From the NCBI RefSeq assembly GCF_019925205.1, contig NC_083565.1, positions 2,213,001 through 2,277,000 of the forward strand: a stretch of DNA of 64,000 nt, given 5' to 3'. The notes under the pieces are model-generated. The model searched no databases, had not been told where the DNA came from, and saw only the letters and a program-made list of their open reading frames with translations. Of this stretch, positions 1-12,720 are shown in pieces (position 1 is the stretch's first letter; each line of letters begins with the position of its first letter). The DNA comes from Metopolophium dirhodum (taxonomy: Eukaryota > Arthropoda > Insecta > Hemiptera > Aphididae). A program made the translations under genes and the position numbers.

Positions 1-3000
1 TACTTTAGGATCTCCTTGGTAATGACTCACTAATGAGTAAATTTTTCCACTTGTGGTCAAATTAGAATCACTGGAAGGACTGAAGGAGTCTAATATCAGT
101 TTAGTTAAGAATACTTTTAAAATGTAATCAGAATACGTATTGAAATACTTCGTGTCATATTTTGTGTTTGAAAATTGAAATACGAATACTCTCTTTCAAA
201 AGGATTTAAATATAAATACAAATACTTTTTTTTTAGTATACCTACCCCCTATTAAAATCTTTTACGTTCACAAATGTATACTTAAAATATTAATATAATA
301 AAATATAACTATTTGAATACTTAACAAGACGTATTTTTCGACGCAGTAATCAAAATTGAAGTACCATAGGTTTTCGAAGGCATCTGCGGAAGGGTTCCCG
401 AATGCAGCGGTGTCGGTGGAGCATTAGGTACCATCCACAGACCGGTCCAGGAGCAACGTTTACAACGGGTACTGACTGCTGAGGGTTAACGAATGACTGT
501 GGGCTTTTGGGTGTTAGCTGCATGTGGGTGTAAGAAATCAATGGATTGTCAAAGTCAGTGAGTGGCAGATAGTGAAGGGCATTGTCATGAAGGGCTTTCC
601 ACATAATAAATGTACTGGCGGACCAAAGCTATGTCTAGTCAGTAGTCATCTCCAAAGATCGAATGTTCGATCCATGACATTTATATGGGAAAAGTACTTC
701 ATCACGTCCACTGCAAATGTAAAAAAAATACAGAATAACACTTAAAAATTTTCAAATAGTTTAATGAAAAAAAAATAAGTATATTAACAACATTTTATAA
801 TCAGTATTAGACAACGAGATAAATTTTCTTATTCACAGTATATCATTCTTTTCAATTCCAAGTTACTAAATTACTTCGGCTGGTATATGATAGGCCTGCA
901 AATCGTCATTTGCAGATGACACATCTTGAGTATTCATAGTCAGTAAATTTAAGTAATGACATTTAAATAACTTAAACATAATATGCCATTCTTTGCCAAA
1001 GTCAAACCATACAGTGAATATACTTAAGTAGGTAGTTTGATTTCAAATATGAAATTTCTAATTGTATTATTATATTAAACTGTACCCGTACTATTATAAT
1101 CATTATTATTTTTAATTTGTATGCGTACATTAATCATATAATTTTAAATATCAATGTTTTTGTTGAGTAAATATTGATCCAATTAACACAAGAAACATTT
1201 TAAATCCAAAAAGTATTACTTTTTTAAAATATAAATGCAAGGTTTTTGGAAAAATTAAATCAACCTTCAGTGACTCTAATAGTAAAATGAACTACTTTAA
1301 ACTTTAAAAGAGCACAAAATACAAGAAATAATTTTATAATTTGAAAGAATGTTTAATTTTATTCTAAGAAAAATGTTAAATGGAAGAAACACTCAATATT
1401 TTCTAATTTTACTTGGTAAATAGTACCCGTATTATTATTACCATTATTATTTTTAATTTGTATCCGTACATAAATCATATAATTTAAAATGGTCCGCAAC
1501 ATTATAGCATTTAAGCACAGCTACGGCAGTTTGATTTTTTACAATTTAAAAACCGAAGTTATAAAATATATTAATAGATTCCATAAAGTGTAATTATATA
1601 ATATACTAATATTATACTAAGGTCTATGACTTTATTCTGTTACCTAATGGACAATCGTGAAAGATATTTTCAATAGACCCGTTAAAAAGCATAATAACTA
1701 TCCTAAAGAAATTATAATAAATAATATGTATGTATATATGTATATTCACAAACGTTTGATCGAAATTATTATGCCTCTGATTTTCTGATATTTTTTAAGT
1801 ATGATAAATTATATATTATGATGATAATTAATTATTTATAATATCAATATATTGTTAAAACTTAAAATATGGCGTATTTAATATAGATTATATTATTATT
1901 ATAGCACAGAAATTATAATTTTATTCTAACAAATTATTATCACACGGCGTACTGGGTATGCAATAAGCTTACCACCGCACTGTCGTGAATTCATTTTTTC
2001 AGTATTTCTTACATAACTATTAGTACCTACCGGGTGACAAAGCTTAGCTACAGTTAAGATTTCAGAAACTTTATAGTTGTTTGAATATAAATAATATTTA
2101 TTAAATGTTTATAGGTACTACCTATACTTAAAATCCAAAATCTTTCAAACTTAGTTATAACTATAAGACAATACTAGTAGCAAAATAAAATCACTCTAGA
2201 TATTATATAATATGAATTGTTACCTATAAAATAAATAATGATTGTTATACAAATAAACTAAAATGAATACAGGACAACAATAAATACCTACTATAACTAA
2301 ATAAAATTGTGAATGTATATAATAACTATACTGATGGCTGTTACGTTGTAGCTATTCGAATACAAATAAAATATTTTACAATAACAGAAAACGAATATGA
2401 CCATAGTCAATACGAAATAACTATCATCTGCAATATTGAAAAGAAAAAATGTCCAATTAAAAATATGCAGTCACTGTAGACACGTGCCTATAGTGCCTGC
2501 ACATACATACGCCACTGATTACGCTGTTTAGTATTATATTATGATAACAATTCTCTATATATGGACACATATGTTATGAATGCTACATTATCTACTAGAA
2601 AAATTTGTCATAATTTATTATGTATAATGTCCACTGTCAATACTACCCAGTACATACTTATTTATAACGTATGTAAAATGTATAGTAAATAACTACCACT
2701 ATACATGAAATTTAAAATGTTTAGCTGATCGGGAATCATACAACTATTTTTAAGTTCTGCAAGAACCAGCACCAAACGGTTAAATATTTTTCTCAAGAAC
2801 TGGAAACGGAACCATTACCGAAAAAGGTAAAAGGTTCCAGTCTTTGGTCAAGTTAAAGTTATATTGCAAACTTACAATACATTTGCAGGATCTCGGCGTA
2901 GTCAATATTATTTCCAAATAATACGGTTATCGACGTGAAAAGAATTCTAATCTAATTAATTAAATCAACATTAGATATAATAAAATTGTGTCAAGAAAGT

Positions 3001-4600
3001 AAAACTGCTAAATATAAAATGTGCTATATTCAGAGCCTATTAATGGAAATTCCTTTCAGTCGATGACTGTTGTCAGCACTTAATAGATAATGCAACAGTA
3101 AATTATTATGACTGACACGCGGCTATAAAGTTTTGAGGTATAATCACCAAATGACGCATATAAATTGTGAGTTAATCAAACTAAATAATATAATTTAAAG
3201 ATATACAATTTTTTAATTTTGTTAGGTTAAAAAAAAATTATATGCGTCATAATGTATAAAATAACAAAAAAAATATTTTGACATATACCAATGATACATT
3301 ATCATAAACTTTTAATTTCGATAGATTAAAAAAAAATTCATTCGTCATAATATCATTATTATGTTTTTTGCGATACTATGTAAAAAAAAATACCTCAAAT
3401 GTATCAATGATACTTTAAATTCTATTCGAAAATAATTAAATTAAATTATGGTAACGTACTTAAAAATTTATAATTTTAAACATTTTTGACTAGACGTTTT
3501 CGTTAAACAATATATTTTTGGTGGACAATATATCAAGTTACAACTTACATGAAATATATGGTTAGGAGTGTTTTCGATAACTTGAAAGCACTAAAAGCAC
3601 TTAATATGTTAACATTGGTAGATAATAGTTCAATTATAACCATGATTACTGATTAGAGTTTAAATAAAAAAAAAACTGAAGGGAACAATAATATATATTA
3701 ATATTTATATTATGCTACCAAATTGATTTTTCTTATATTGTTTTAAGTTTTACGCACGCGTGCTGCTCAATTTTTTTTAAATTGAAACCAACCTGTAATT
3801 CAACCCAAATTATTTTCCATGAATTTATGTGCATTTTTGAAGTTTGATATTCAAATATTCCGCAATATAATACACGTGAAATATTATTTTTATCAAGAAG
3901 ACGAATTTCACGGGGTTCGATATAGGCAAATTTATTGGAATTTATTAAGTATGTTATAAGTTATTACTTATTATACTTGTTAATTGTTATACATAATTTA
4001 TTATTAATGTTATAAAAATAAATTGTTTTATTTATTTATTTTCACAAGGCAAACTGTTTTTGAAGACATATTTCTACCGGCACTTTGAATATATTATACA
4101 TGTCCTCGATTGCCCTCCTCATTGACCTTTGTTTTTTGGAAAATAATACATATATTTAGCATCTACATTTTGAATGCTTTTGATTGAAGCGTGAAACTAA
4201 TAATTATTTGTAGGGCTAAAGACACTCGTTTATACATCACCGACATGAAATACTGCAAAATTATATAGTATATGCACAATACGTCCGAAATTTGCACGTC
4301 TTTCCTCCACCGGCCAAAACCATTTTTTAATTCGCATATTATGTCCCCTACCCTGTTTAAAAATATTGAACCGTACTCTACGCTGATATTATACCGAGCG
4401 TGTTTCTCATAATATTATCGTTAACACGTACTGCTTCTAATTCATGCTTATCAAAGTGACCTACACCGAATGCATATTATTATTACATTGACATAGTCAT
4501 CGTCAACAGAGCTATAGTTAAAATATTATCGAACAAATTAAACAAGAAAATATATTATATTACATATATCATAATCTATTATTTTTTTATTTTTCGTGCG
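1..4600. other. AT-rich intergenic region without a recognisable gene
   Basis: No coding exon, RNA gene or recognisable protein homology was found. The stretch holds simple AT-rich sequence, a pair of direct repeats (1082-1149 and 1423-1489), a small inverted repeat (3151-3252) and one copy of the recurring GGGGTTCGATATAGGCAA motif near 3912-3929. A minus-strand open frame of 84 codons at 350-604 has uneven composition, is interrupted on both sides and resembles nothing I know. Low confidence that anything here is translated. Confidence 0.5.
1082..1489. repeat. pair of ~68-bp direct repeats
   Basis: Two copies of a segment beginning GTACCCGTA lie at about 1082-1149 and 1423-1489. Both continue through CATTATTATTTTTAATTTGTAT and end with AATCATATAATTT. 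They differ by a handful of substitutions and one or two single-base gaps. The 340-bp spacing could mean a short terminal-repeat element or an old local duplication; I see no coding sequence between them. Confidence 0.6.
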
Positions 4601-4639
4601 ATCGTCTACTGCTAACGATTTCGTAAACTATATTGCAGG

Positions 4640-4916
4640 GCGACGTGAGGTGCGGTCGTTCTAGTGCAGTGATCTGTCGCGAATAACTCTTCAGCTTTGT
4701 GACTTTAGCCGTCGTCGACTAGCGACATAAAAATCGGTTTTATCGAATTTTTTACAGTCAGACCATTGTCATAACAATAATAATATAATAGTTTGTGATA
4801 AGCATTGACATTATACTGGGACGCGTCATTACTCACAGACGCTGAAAGTCGAGGTGCAGACCTGGTTGTAATATATAATACACCAACGCCAGTCGGAGAT
4901 CCGTTCATTCTCCACC
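4640..4916 (+). promoter_or_regulatory. Probable 5' leader and promoter region of the secreted-protein gene
   Basis: The 280 bp before the start codon are richer in G+C than the flanking DNA and include GC-rich stretches near 4639-4730 and 4840-4910. Transcription probably starts here, but I see no convincing TATA box and cannot place the start site. Confidence 0.3.
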
Positions 4917-7900
4917 ATGAAGTCCAACGGGGCAGTTCTGCGCGCTTTTTTCACGTTCGCTTTTCTCGTCGTCGCGTCCGGGTTGTCCGACGACACGTGG
5001 TCCGTCGTGTCCAACGCCACCGGCAGAGCCATGCAACACGACGACCGTTGTATTTTGCACATGGACGATATATACAGAGGTACCTAAAATGGAGTAATTT
5101 ATTATACAACTTATTTGAAAGTAACTAAATTCTAACTTTTTTACTCGTTGAAATATACTCAGCCCTGAATCTAGATGATACGAAGCCAAACTCGAGTTAG
5201 CCTACGCATAAGATCTGATCAATAGTGTCATTGTTTTTTCCTACCAGGATAATCTGATTTTAATACATTACGTTATCACTGTTGTCTATAAATAATTATA
5301 TTATTCTACGACCTAGGGCTCTGCGTGTGGCGTGTGTCTCGCATACGTTGCACGCATTTCGTATAATTACAACGACTTATTATACACCGATAATAATTAA
5401 TATTATGTTTTCAGTGAATTACTGTTCGAACAGAGCGTGCCCCAGGTGGAAGTGTCAAGACGATTCGGCGATAATACACGGGACGTGTTGCGGTTGTCCC
5501 AACATTTTCGGAGGTAAATAAAAAACTAAATAATAATATCGTTCTCGGTACAACAGTAAATAGTAAATACCAATAAATAGTATGTCATGGTAGGCACTAC
5601 GCAGTTGAAGGACGTCGACCGATAATTTTGTTATTTTTATCGTAAAGTTGTTAGGCGTTTTAGGTGGACATTTTTAACGATGCGTTGAAATATCACAACA
5701 TATTTTTACATACGTTCGCACAATTTTTAACAACCCAAAAAATATCACTTGTCTGATCACTAAGCAACTAATTTTAAGGGGTTAAATATAGGCATTATAA
5801 CGGTCGTCTCGAAACGTGTTCAAAAACGTCTCGATGCACTTAAATCGTTTAAGTTTATAGTTTAGATACTACAATACTACACTAGTACACTTATATATTA
5901 TTATCATGAGTACATTTTTCTGTTTAAGAATGGGAATGTGATGAACTTTTTTTTATTCAATACATTTTTGCTGCAGCTTGAAAATTAAAAAGGAGGTACT
6001 TATCTACCTATTTAGACTTTAGAGTCATGATTGCCTGACAAAACTGTAGTAATTCGGTTTATTAGATTTTAATTTAGAAACAGATATTACGATATTCATT
6101 AAACAAGTTTACGATACTTACACCCAGGACATTTTTTTTATTTGTATTTTTCACTGAATTATTAAAGAATGAAACATGATTGTTTTTATTTCTACATAAA
6201 GAATTTTGAGAATATTAAAAACCACTTTGATTAAAACACAGTTATCTTGCTAATGAATCAACATTAAAAACCGTTTTACCTAAGTCCCATACTATATATG
6301 TCAGGTTATATCATATTTTATATTATTGTTTTGAGTGGCTACAAAGTAAATTATAATGACTGCAATAATCCTTAGCATGTGTCTATAAAGTTTTAATTTT
6401 TGAACTTAACACCTTTCATAAAATATAATCGATTAAATCATTACATTATTATTTCTATATGCCATGTTACAGTATTATAACGTTCCTATAAGAAAATGTT
6501 CGAAATTCGGGGAGAAAATGTCCTACATTCATTTATAGTTTTATATTATTTTTTTCGATATTTTTATGTGTGTAGCCGTGTAGGTTATAACATTAGGTAA
6601 CAAAATAAATAGATTTACGAAATCACCTGACCGGAATACGCCATTTTGTTGTGATCGGTAAAAATCTCGTGTTCACGCAACAACAACAGGCTCGTTGACG
6701 ATCTGCACAGCAAACGACACAAGATACAAACATGTTGTTTAAATTGCCGTATACTATTGTGAGTCGGGCGGTAAACTGTGTCTTCGATTGTTAAAATATA
6801 ATATAATAATATTGAGCCCGATGACGATAAAGTTATTTTTAGAAACGTTTCGGTAAATAATTCAATCATAAAAACACTATTACTTTTAAATTATGTAAAA
6901 CTGCACTTATGAAAATTGTAGGTATTTTTATTATGCCAGATTATAAAATTAAACGACGGATGAGAATTCGGTGTTTTCGGCGATTTGAAAACCAGATGGG
7001 TTATAATAATGGGTAAGGAATGATTTTAATTTTAATTGTAAATTTTTTTTCGGCTGCCACTCTGACCTCACAAACCTTACAGAATATAACGCTTCCATCG
7101 GTAGAAAAAATTAATTCACCATATTGTTGAACGTATGAACGCAAACGACAAACATCTAAAGTTTTGGCCTTAGGCGTTTTCAAAAAATTTTAATTTTTTT
7201 AGAATGAATGTTAACTACATTTTTATCAAATTTTATCCATTCCCTATATAAAAATGACTTGAAAACATAAAAATTCACTAAAAATGACAAAAAATGCAAA
7301 ATAAAGGTTGCATTTTTTAATTCCTTGACGTATAAAATGAACTTTGTGCTTGGAAAGCAATGTTTTCGGACATTCAGAAAAAAATGCAATGTGCATTCAA
7401 ATCCATTCCCTAGTAATGAATGACCGTCCACTGGGTATTTATTATTATAGTATCGGCAATATTAGCAAAAACAATCGATTTCGCGTAATATTCCAGCTCT
7501 TAGATTAATAATTTATACCTTATGATCATGATGAGTTTTAAGTACGTTTGTTGTCCGATACAATTAATTATTTCAATTCCTTAAGGGGGTTCCAGTCGAT
7601 GAAAAAAAAGTGACCGTTAGACCAAAAAGCCAGACAAAACTGAAGGAATATTGTTTGCCGGATTTTAATTTTGAAAACGGATTATGATTGATTAGCAAGT
7701 TTACTAGATTTGGCCAGTTGCAGTTTTTAATATACCAATTGTTGTCATAACGAATATACATATAATATAAATACAAAAATATCATATTTTTGTTCATGGA
7801 TATCACTGCTGCAAAAATAGATATGCAAAATCGCCGCGGCCGAAACCTAGTGAACTTGGTAATTAATGAAAATCAGTTTTAAAAATTGAAATCCATCATA

Positions 7901-9861
7901 CCAAATTTCTACAGTTTTGTCTGACTTTTTGGTCTAAAAACCACTTTTTTAATTTGAAAAAAGTTAATCTAATTTAATATCATTGCCAATACCTGCGTGT
8001 ACGTAAGTTAATTGACGGTAAATATAAATAACGTCCGACCTACTGGGCGGTATATTGCGGGCCTACTGTTAGAATTCAGGACATCTCTAGGAAAATAGGA
8101 AATATTATTAAAAAAACGATAACAAATTAAACTCACACATAGGTACTATTGTACTAATATTCGTTTCTTCGACACTGCACACACTTACAAGTAATTTTAA
8201 TGTCATCATTTAAATTGCCTATATTAATTTCCTTAAAACTGCACTGGAGCCCCTATCTTAATCTTGATTTGTCTTCGCCGTTTTTCGACTGATAATACAA
8301 AACTATTGTGAATTTTGCATTGTGTTCTAAATAAGTTATCAATGCAGACACATATGGTTGCTGTGAATGTGTAAAAAAGCGTTACTTTTTTACTGTATTT
8401 AGGCATCTCAGAAAGAAATTCCAAGAAAATGTCCAAGATTAACAAAGGAGAGTTTGCATGTTGCAATTGTGAACAAGATGAAACGATGTTACTCAAAAAG
8501 CAACTATCAACAAACATAGACATAGAGAGTGAATTAAGCCGTTCTGTTGATTTTATTGATACGCAATTTGATGACTTTAATAAAGAAGTGAATTCGATGA
8601 AAAGGGAAATAAAAACTTTTAAGACCGAAAATGAAAAAATTTATAATGAAAATAAATATTTATTAAATGAAATTTCGATTATTAAACTTAAAACCAATAT
8701 TCTAGAACAAATAAATTTTAGAAATTTTGTTTATATAACTGGAATACCCCCAACTGAAAATGAAAACTTACCAAAAATCGTACAAGAAATTGGTTTAAAA
8801 ACCAATACGAAAATCAAGGTTGTAGTGGCAACCAGATTATACATGAATAACTAATCTAGGAGCATTATTGTTGCCCAACTTGAAACCATCGAGATGAAAA
8901 GAAACCTTATCTACAATAATAAAACATCTAAACTTACAGCAAATAATATTCTTAAGAATCGGCCTAAAAAAAACAACGTTTATATTGATGAAAAAATAAC
9001 AAAATACAGGTGAATTTTATTTAGAAAATTTAGAACATATTATAGACAATTTAAAATTCGTTTGGGTTTAATGGTGATATCTACATGATAAAAAAAAAGA
9101 AAAAACCTAGAACAATCAATATAAGAAAATATGACATCAATAAACTGTATGACTAACAAAATTTATAATTTTTCTTTGTAATTAAAAAAACAAAATATTA
9201 TGTTTAATCTTTAAGTCTTAACTATGATAATATGTACCGAACTTATATTTTTATTAATTATTACCAATTTCACTGATATTGCCATGAATGCTTTGATTGT
9301 ATCATATAATATATACACTCGGAAGTTGTATGAACCCAGGCTGCGTATCATCATAAATGATACTCAGATTTTTTTTTATAGTTTCTGGGTCCGGAATTTC
9401 CCTAGATATTCTAATTTCTGTTATTATAATAAGTGTTGGATAAGTACTCTTGCTCTATGGTACGAAGTTTTACCTGGGTGGGGAGCAATGCTAAATCTTT
9501 GTATCTATTTATATTAATGTTTTAAAATAATTGATATGAAATATCCTGATAATGGTCAAATTACTTGAATTACTATGAAACCTTCACTAAATAACTAAAA
9601 ACTAACCAAACGAAAAGAAGCTACAAAAAGTTTTGAACGTTTAGTTTAATATTGTAAAATATTTATATTTAGTAGTGTAATGACAATGATGGGACCATAA
9701 ATAATATTTAGTGTTTTTTTTCTATTTCAGATGACGTTCCGGTATTGTGTGTTAAGGATTTGAAATGCCCACATTTAATGAAGGACTTGTGCAACAACTA
9801 CAACTTCATGATTTTGTGTTGTTGTTCCCGAACTAATAACAATTATTATAACTACAGCTAA
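4917..9861 (+). CDS. Secreted cysteine-rich protein, 3 exons (4917-5079, 5415-5513, 9731-9861)
   Basis: The joined exons give 131 codons including the TAA stop, a 130-residue protein of unknown function. The start lies in a good context (CCACC before ATG). Residues about 2-25 form a signal peptide: a basic start (MKSNGAVLR), a hydrophobic core (AFFTFAFLVVA) and a small-residue end (SG), so the product is probably secreted. The mature part has 13 cysteines, with blocks CRxxL-like near the end of exon 1, YC..ACP..KC and CCGCP in exon 2, and LC..KCP..LC and CCC in exon 3. There is a likely N-glycosylation site (NAT). Introns are GT..AG; both junctions fall after codon position 1 and agree in phase (163, 99 and 131 nt). 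The spacing resembles small disulfide-rich secreted proteins conserved in insects, but I cannot name a family. Intron 2 (4.2 kb) contains several transposon relics. Confident about the gene structure, not about its role. Confidence 0.82.
7014..7412 (-). mobile_element. hAT-family deletion derivative retaining a BED zinc-finger N-terminus
   Basis: Read on the minus strand, the element begins TAGGGAATGGATTTGAATGC at 7412, almost the same as the start of the element at 29381 (TAGGGAACGGATTTGAATGC). The first ~230 bp of the two are alignable throughout. It then runs into a frame (about 7183 to 7040) reading PKAKTLDVCRLRSYVQQYGE and on to a CKVC pair, typical of the N-terminal BED-type finger of hAT transposases; the histidine half of the finger is missing. 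The far end (about 7015, AAGGAATGATTTTAAT) is a decayed version of the terminal repeat. Flanking GTAATGAA and ATAATGGG are only imperfectly alike, so the target duplication is uncertain. Confidence 0.7.
8429..9158 (+). pseudogene. Broken retrotransposon-type ORF with coiled coil and FP-like C-terminal domain
   Basis: An open frame of 141 codons (8429-8854) starts with a CxxC pair (CCNC), followed by a lysine/glutamate-rich coiled coil (about residues 45-95) and then VYITGIPPTENENL, the usual start of the FP-like domain found in many insect non-LTR ORF1 proteins. After the in-frame stop at 8851 the similarity continues in the same frame (IIVAQLETIEMKRNLIYNN, KLTANNI, VYIDEKITKY). Further stops and frame changes follow, ending with a NGDIYMIKK..RTINIRK-like tail near 9080-9150. 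The domain order is typical; the breaks show it is a relic. There is no reverse transcriptase nearby, so the parent could be a LINE or an FP-bearing element of another kind. Confidence 0.7.
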
Positions 9862-9967
9862 TTGATATTATGTTCCGTTGAATTGAATATCGAAATTAAT
9901 TCAATTCACTGACAGTAATAATATAATTTATGTTTAAAATAACCGATGATGTCTACGGCAATCGAAT

Positions 9968-9973
9968 AATAAA
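9968..9973 (+). terminator. Polyadenylation signal AATAAA of the secreted-protein gene
   Basis: The first canonical AATAAA on the + strand after the stop codon at 9859-9861 lies about 107 bp downstream, a normal distance for a short insect 3' untranslated region. The SINE directly downstream begins just after it, so the SINE may sit at the edge of the transcript. Confidence 0.5.
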
Positions 9974-9997
9974 AAAAAATACTGTTTGTAATACATT

Positions 9998-10282
9998 TTT
10001 TTTTTTTTTATTAGGTTTAAGGCTTCGACTACTAGGTCATTAGCCTGTGGTACTGTAGGGGAGGGTTCTGTAGATTTTGTTTACACGTGTGTGTTTGTTT
10101 TGGCAGAATTTTTAATTTGGGCACCCGTAGGTATCTGCCATGCCCGGGTGGGGGATGGCGGCACTTGTTCTCCGGACATCGTGACTTGCCCGAAGAAAAA
10201 TGCCGCCCGCGACCGAGGTATCGAACCAGCGCCGGTGTGCGTCGCAACCGACGCCTTAGTCCACTCGGCCGCTCCGTCCCCC
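9998..10282 (-). mobile_element. tRNA-derived SINE
   Basis: On the minus strand the head begins GGGGGACGGAGC and carries an A-box-like GGCCGAGTGGACTAAGGCG (10252-10270) and a B box GGTTCGATACC (10217-10227), as in Leu/Ser-type tRNA genes. A ~200-bp body follows, ending ..GGCTAATGACC.. and a poly(A) tail (poly(T) on the + strand, 9998-10009). Flanks TGTAATACATT (9987-9997) and TGTAATAAATT (10283-10293) are a target-site duplication with one mismatch. The whole unit is GC-rich compared with its surroundings. Open frames here are by-products of the SINE. Confidence 0.85.
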
Positions 10283-10293
10283 TGTAATAAATT

Positions 10294-12720
10294 ATAATAA
10301 TAATATTGTCAAATATATTGTACCAAACTTTATTATGATCGGTTGAGTGTTTTCGTTTGTAATAACTAATAATATTTAATGAATGTGTTTACTCCACGAT
10401 AAACAAAAAAAAAAAAATATTTTAATATTTAATATTACCTTCATTCCTTCTTTGTGCGTGCACAGTGCGTCCAACGCATAGGTTTAATGACATCTTGAAA
10501 TTGGCATTTAGTGAGATAAATAAAATTGTGTTAAAAACAGTTTTGTAAATATGTCATATTATTGCATACGACTATAGCCTATTATACACATAAGCAACTA
10601 AAAGCTAATTTACTACCGATTAGGTTGATGATTGGAAAAACTCTGTGGAATGTAATCGTTTAAGAAAATTACTAAATGTATTTGTCTTACTTTCGTATAA
10701 TGGTAAGTGATTCATAGACTTTTTGTAATTTACATTTTATACTGATTGTTTTTTTGCTATTTTAGTTTTAATTATCGTTGTATATGAAATTCACCGGGAA
10801 AATATTTTTATTTTTTATCAATAGGTGCTTATCGCATACGTTATTTCCCAATTATTGTGTAATGGCTGTTAAAATTAAAATAACTATTACGAGCATTGAC
10901 ACACGCGAATCACAAAACTAGTGTGCGGAATAGTTACACTGGGATAGTGATGACTGACTTGCTTCTTGCTAGACACTCTAACACGGCCTTAGATTTCACA
11001 TATTTTATACATACAAAAAAGCACCTGGCATACATCGAGGGACCGTATCAAGTCCTTTAAATTATCGATTTACACGGGTCACGAGACATTACTATATATG
11101 GACACTCAATCTCGACTTTAAAAGTTCAAACATTCCCGCCTTCGAAACGAGACTGCCAAAGCACCTAGTCTTATAACAAATACTTATCAACAAACCTTAT
11201 CACCTACGTCTTACTTATCACCGTCTAAAAATTTCGAATTTCGACCGACCATAGACGTGCAAAACTTATAGGCGTGACTTATATAATGCAAACGACTAGA
11301 CCTCCGTAATCTGTAGGTACTCACCGTCAGCGAGTTACCCAGGCAGCTAGTAATTTAATAAGATATAATATATCTATAATATAAACCTAAGGGCTTAGAT
11401 CATAATTTATACTGTGGCTGGAGCCATATGCCAATCTCGCCCGTGTAGACAATTGTATATGTTTTTATAAATTTAAAAATGTATAACGCTATAATAAAAT
11501 ATAAGTTATTTAAAAAAGCAAGATATTGTTTCTTTTTTTTAGTGTTAAGAAGTATATATTTTTATTTTTATTTATTTAAACAGAATAATGGGTGCCACTG
11601 AATATGCTCGTGTGAGTTAACCAACAGTGTTTTTGTTAGTAATTATCAATAAAATATATTGAGATTTTTGGTCATGTAAGAAGTGTACCGGTGTATCGAT
11701 CCTTATATAAATGAACGGTGTAGGTATATAGCATATATAATATATATATTTAAAAACAAGGCTGATGTTTTTGCTGGTAATAATTATAATATTTTGCAAT
11801 AATCAATAAATATTTAAATACTACTTTATAGATATAACTACTTTTTCGATTGATTGAGACTCAATATTAGTCACAGACTGTGGATTATTATATATTATTA
11901 ATCGTGTCACATTCGATGACGAGCGACTGACATAAACTATTGTGTAAATAAATCGTTTATTTCAATTTCCATTTAAGACAAATGAGATGAGAAACGTATT
12001 AGTTTACGTATTAGGTACGTGGCATTTTTCGATTTACATTGTTTAAGTCCGTATTCGTATAAGCGCTGTCGGCATAGGTGTAAATATGGGGAGACTCGAT
12101 GCTGCAGCTTAGTAGGTACTCCAAATATTTCCCAACACATTTATCGTATTTTAAACTTGCTATGCGTTTTATGCAAACTTGGTATTTCAAATATATTTTT
12201 TTCTCCAATTTTCAAACATTCATTTTTAAGGAGTTCGATATAGGCAATAAGAAGACGCGTTACGTCTGATTGTGTGCGTAGTAAATAATAATCATTAGTG
12301 TGCGTACAACCATAGGAGATAGAAGATTACAATTTACAGGAACACCGTACACATTATATGATTATAATTTACAACACCTATCAGCTATCATGATCATACC
12401 ATTACGCATACCGATTGATCATTGATGTATTCAGTGGATAAGACTTCACGTCGTCCACACCAGATCTCCCTCCCCTTCGTTTCCAAAATATTGGAATATT
12501 TTATTATTCCATTCTGTAGAACGCTATGTGTACGAGTTGATACAGAGTGGTACAGAATTCCAAAAATTCATATGACCGGAGAAGTTCAGATATAAAACCG
12601 CGACGCAACGCCAGCCCTTCCAAGTGTTTTTCGCAGTCTCTGGGAATCGATGGAGTGCGTACGAATGATTATGTTTTGCGTACAAATAGTCAAAACATAC
12701 ATCGCAATGAGGATGTGTAA
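10294..12720. other. Intergenic DNA, no gene seen
   Basis: No exon-like or RNA sequence was recognised. Part of it (about 10880-11340) is less AT-rich than the surroundings and could be an old mobile element or a control region, without any recognisable domain. One copy of the TTAAGGAGTTCGATATAGGCAA motif lies at about 12226-12247. Confidence 0.4.

Larger units (their letters stand above)
5514..9730 (+). other. Large intron 2 of the secreted-protein gene, transposon-bearing
   Basis: The intron opens with GTAAAT and closes with a pyrimidine-rich acceptor (TTTTTTTTCTATTTCAG). It holds an inverted pair of the ATATAGGCA terminal motif (about 5774-5796 and 8211-8238), a hAT derivative between them (about 7014-7412) and an FP-domain ORF relic (8429-9158). 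Nothing else in it looks coding. Confidence 0.7.

Noticed and set aside
350..745. Overlapping open frames on both strands
   Set aside because: No domain recognised and the reading is interrupted on both sides; perhaps an old mobile element, but nothing supports it.
10210..10282. A functional tRNA gene
   Set aside because: A and B boxes are present but the acceptor stem does not close and a SINE body with poly(A) tail follows.
10032..10297. Arg/Pro-rich open frames on both strands
   Set aside because: They lie wholly inside a tRNA-derived SINE.
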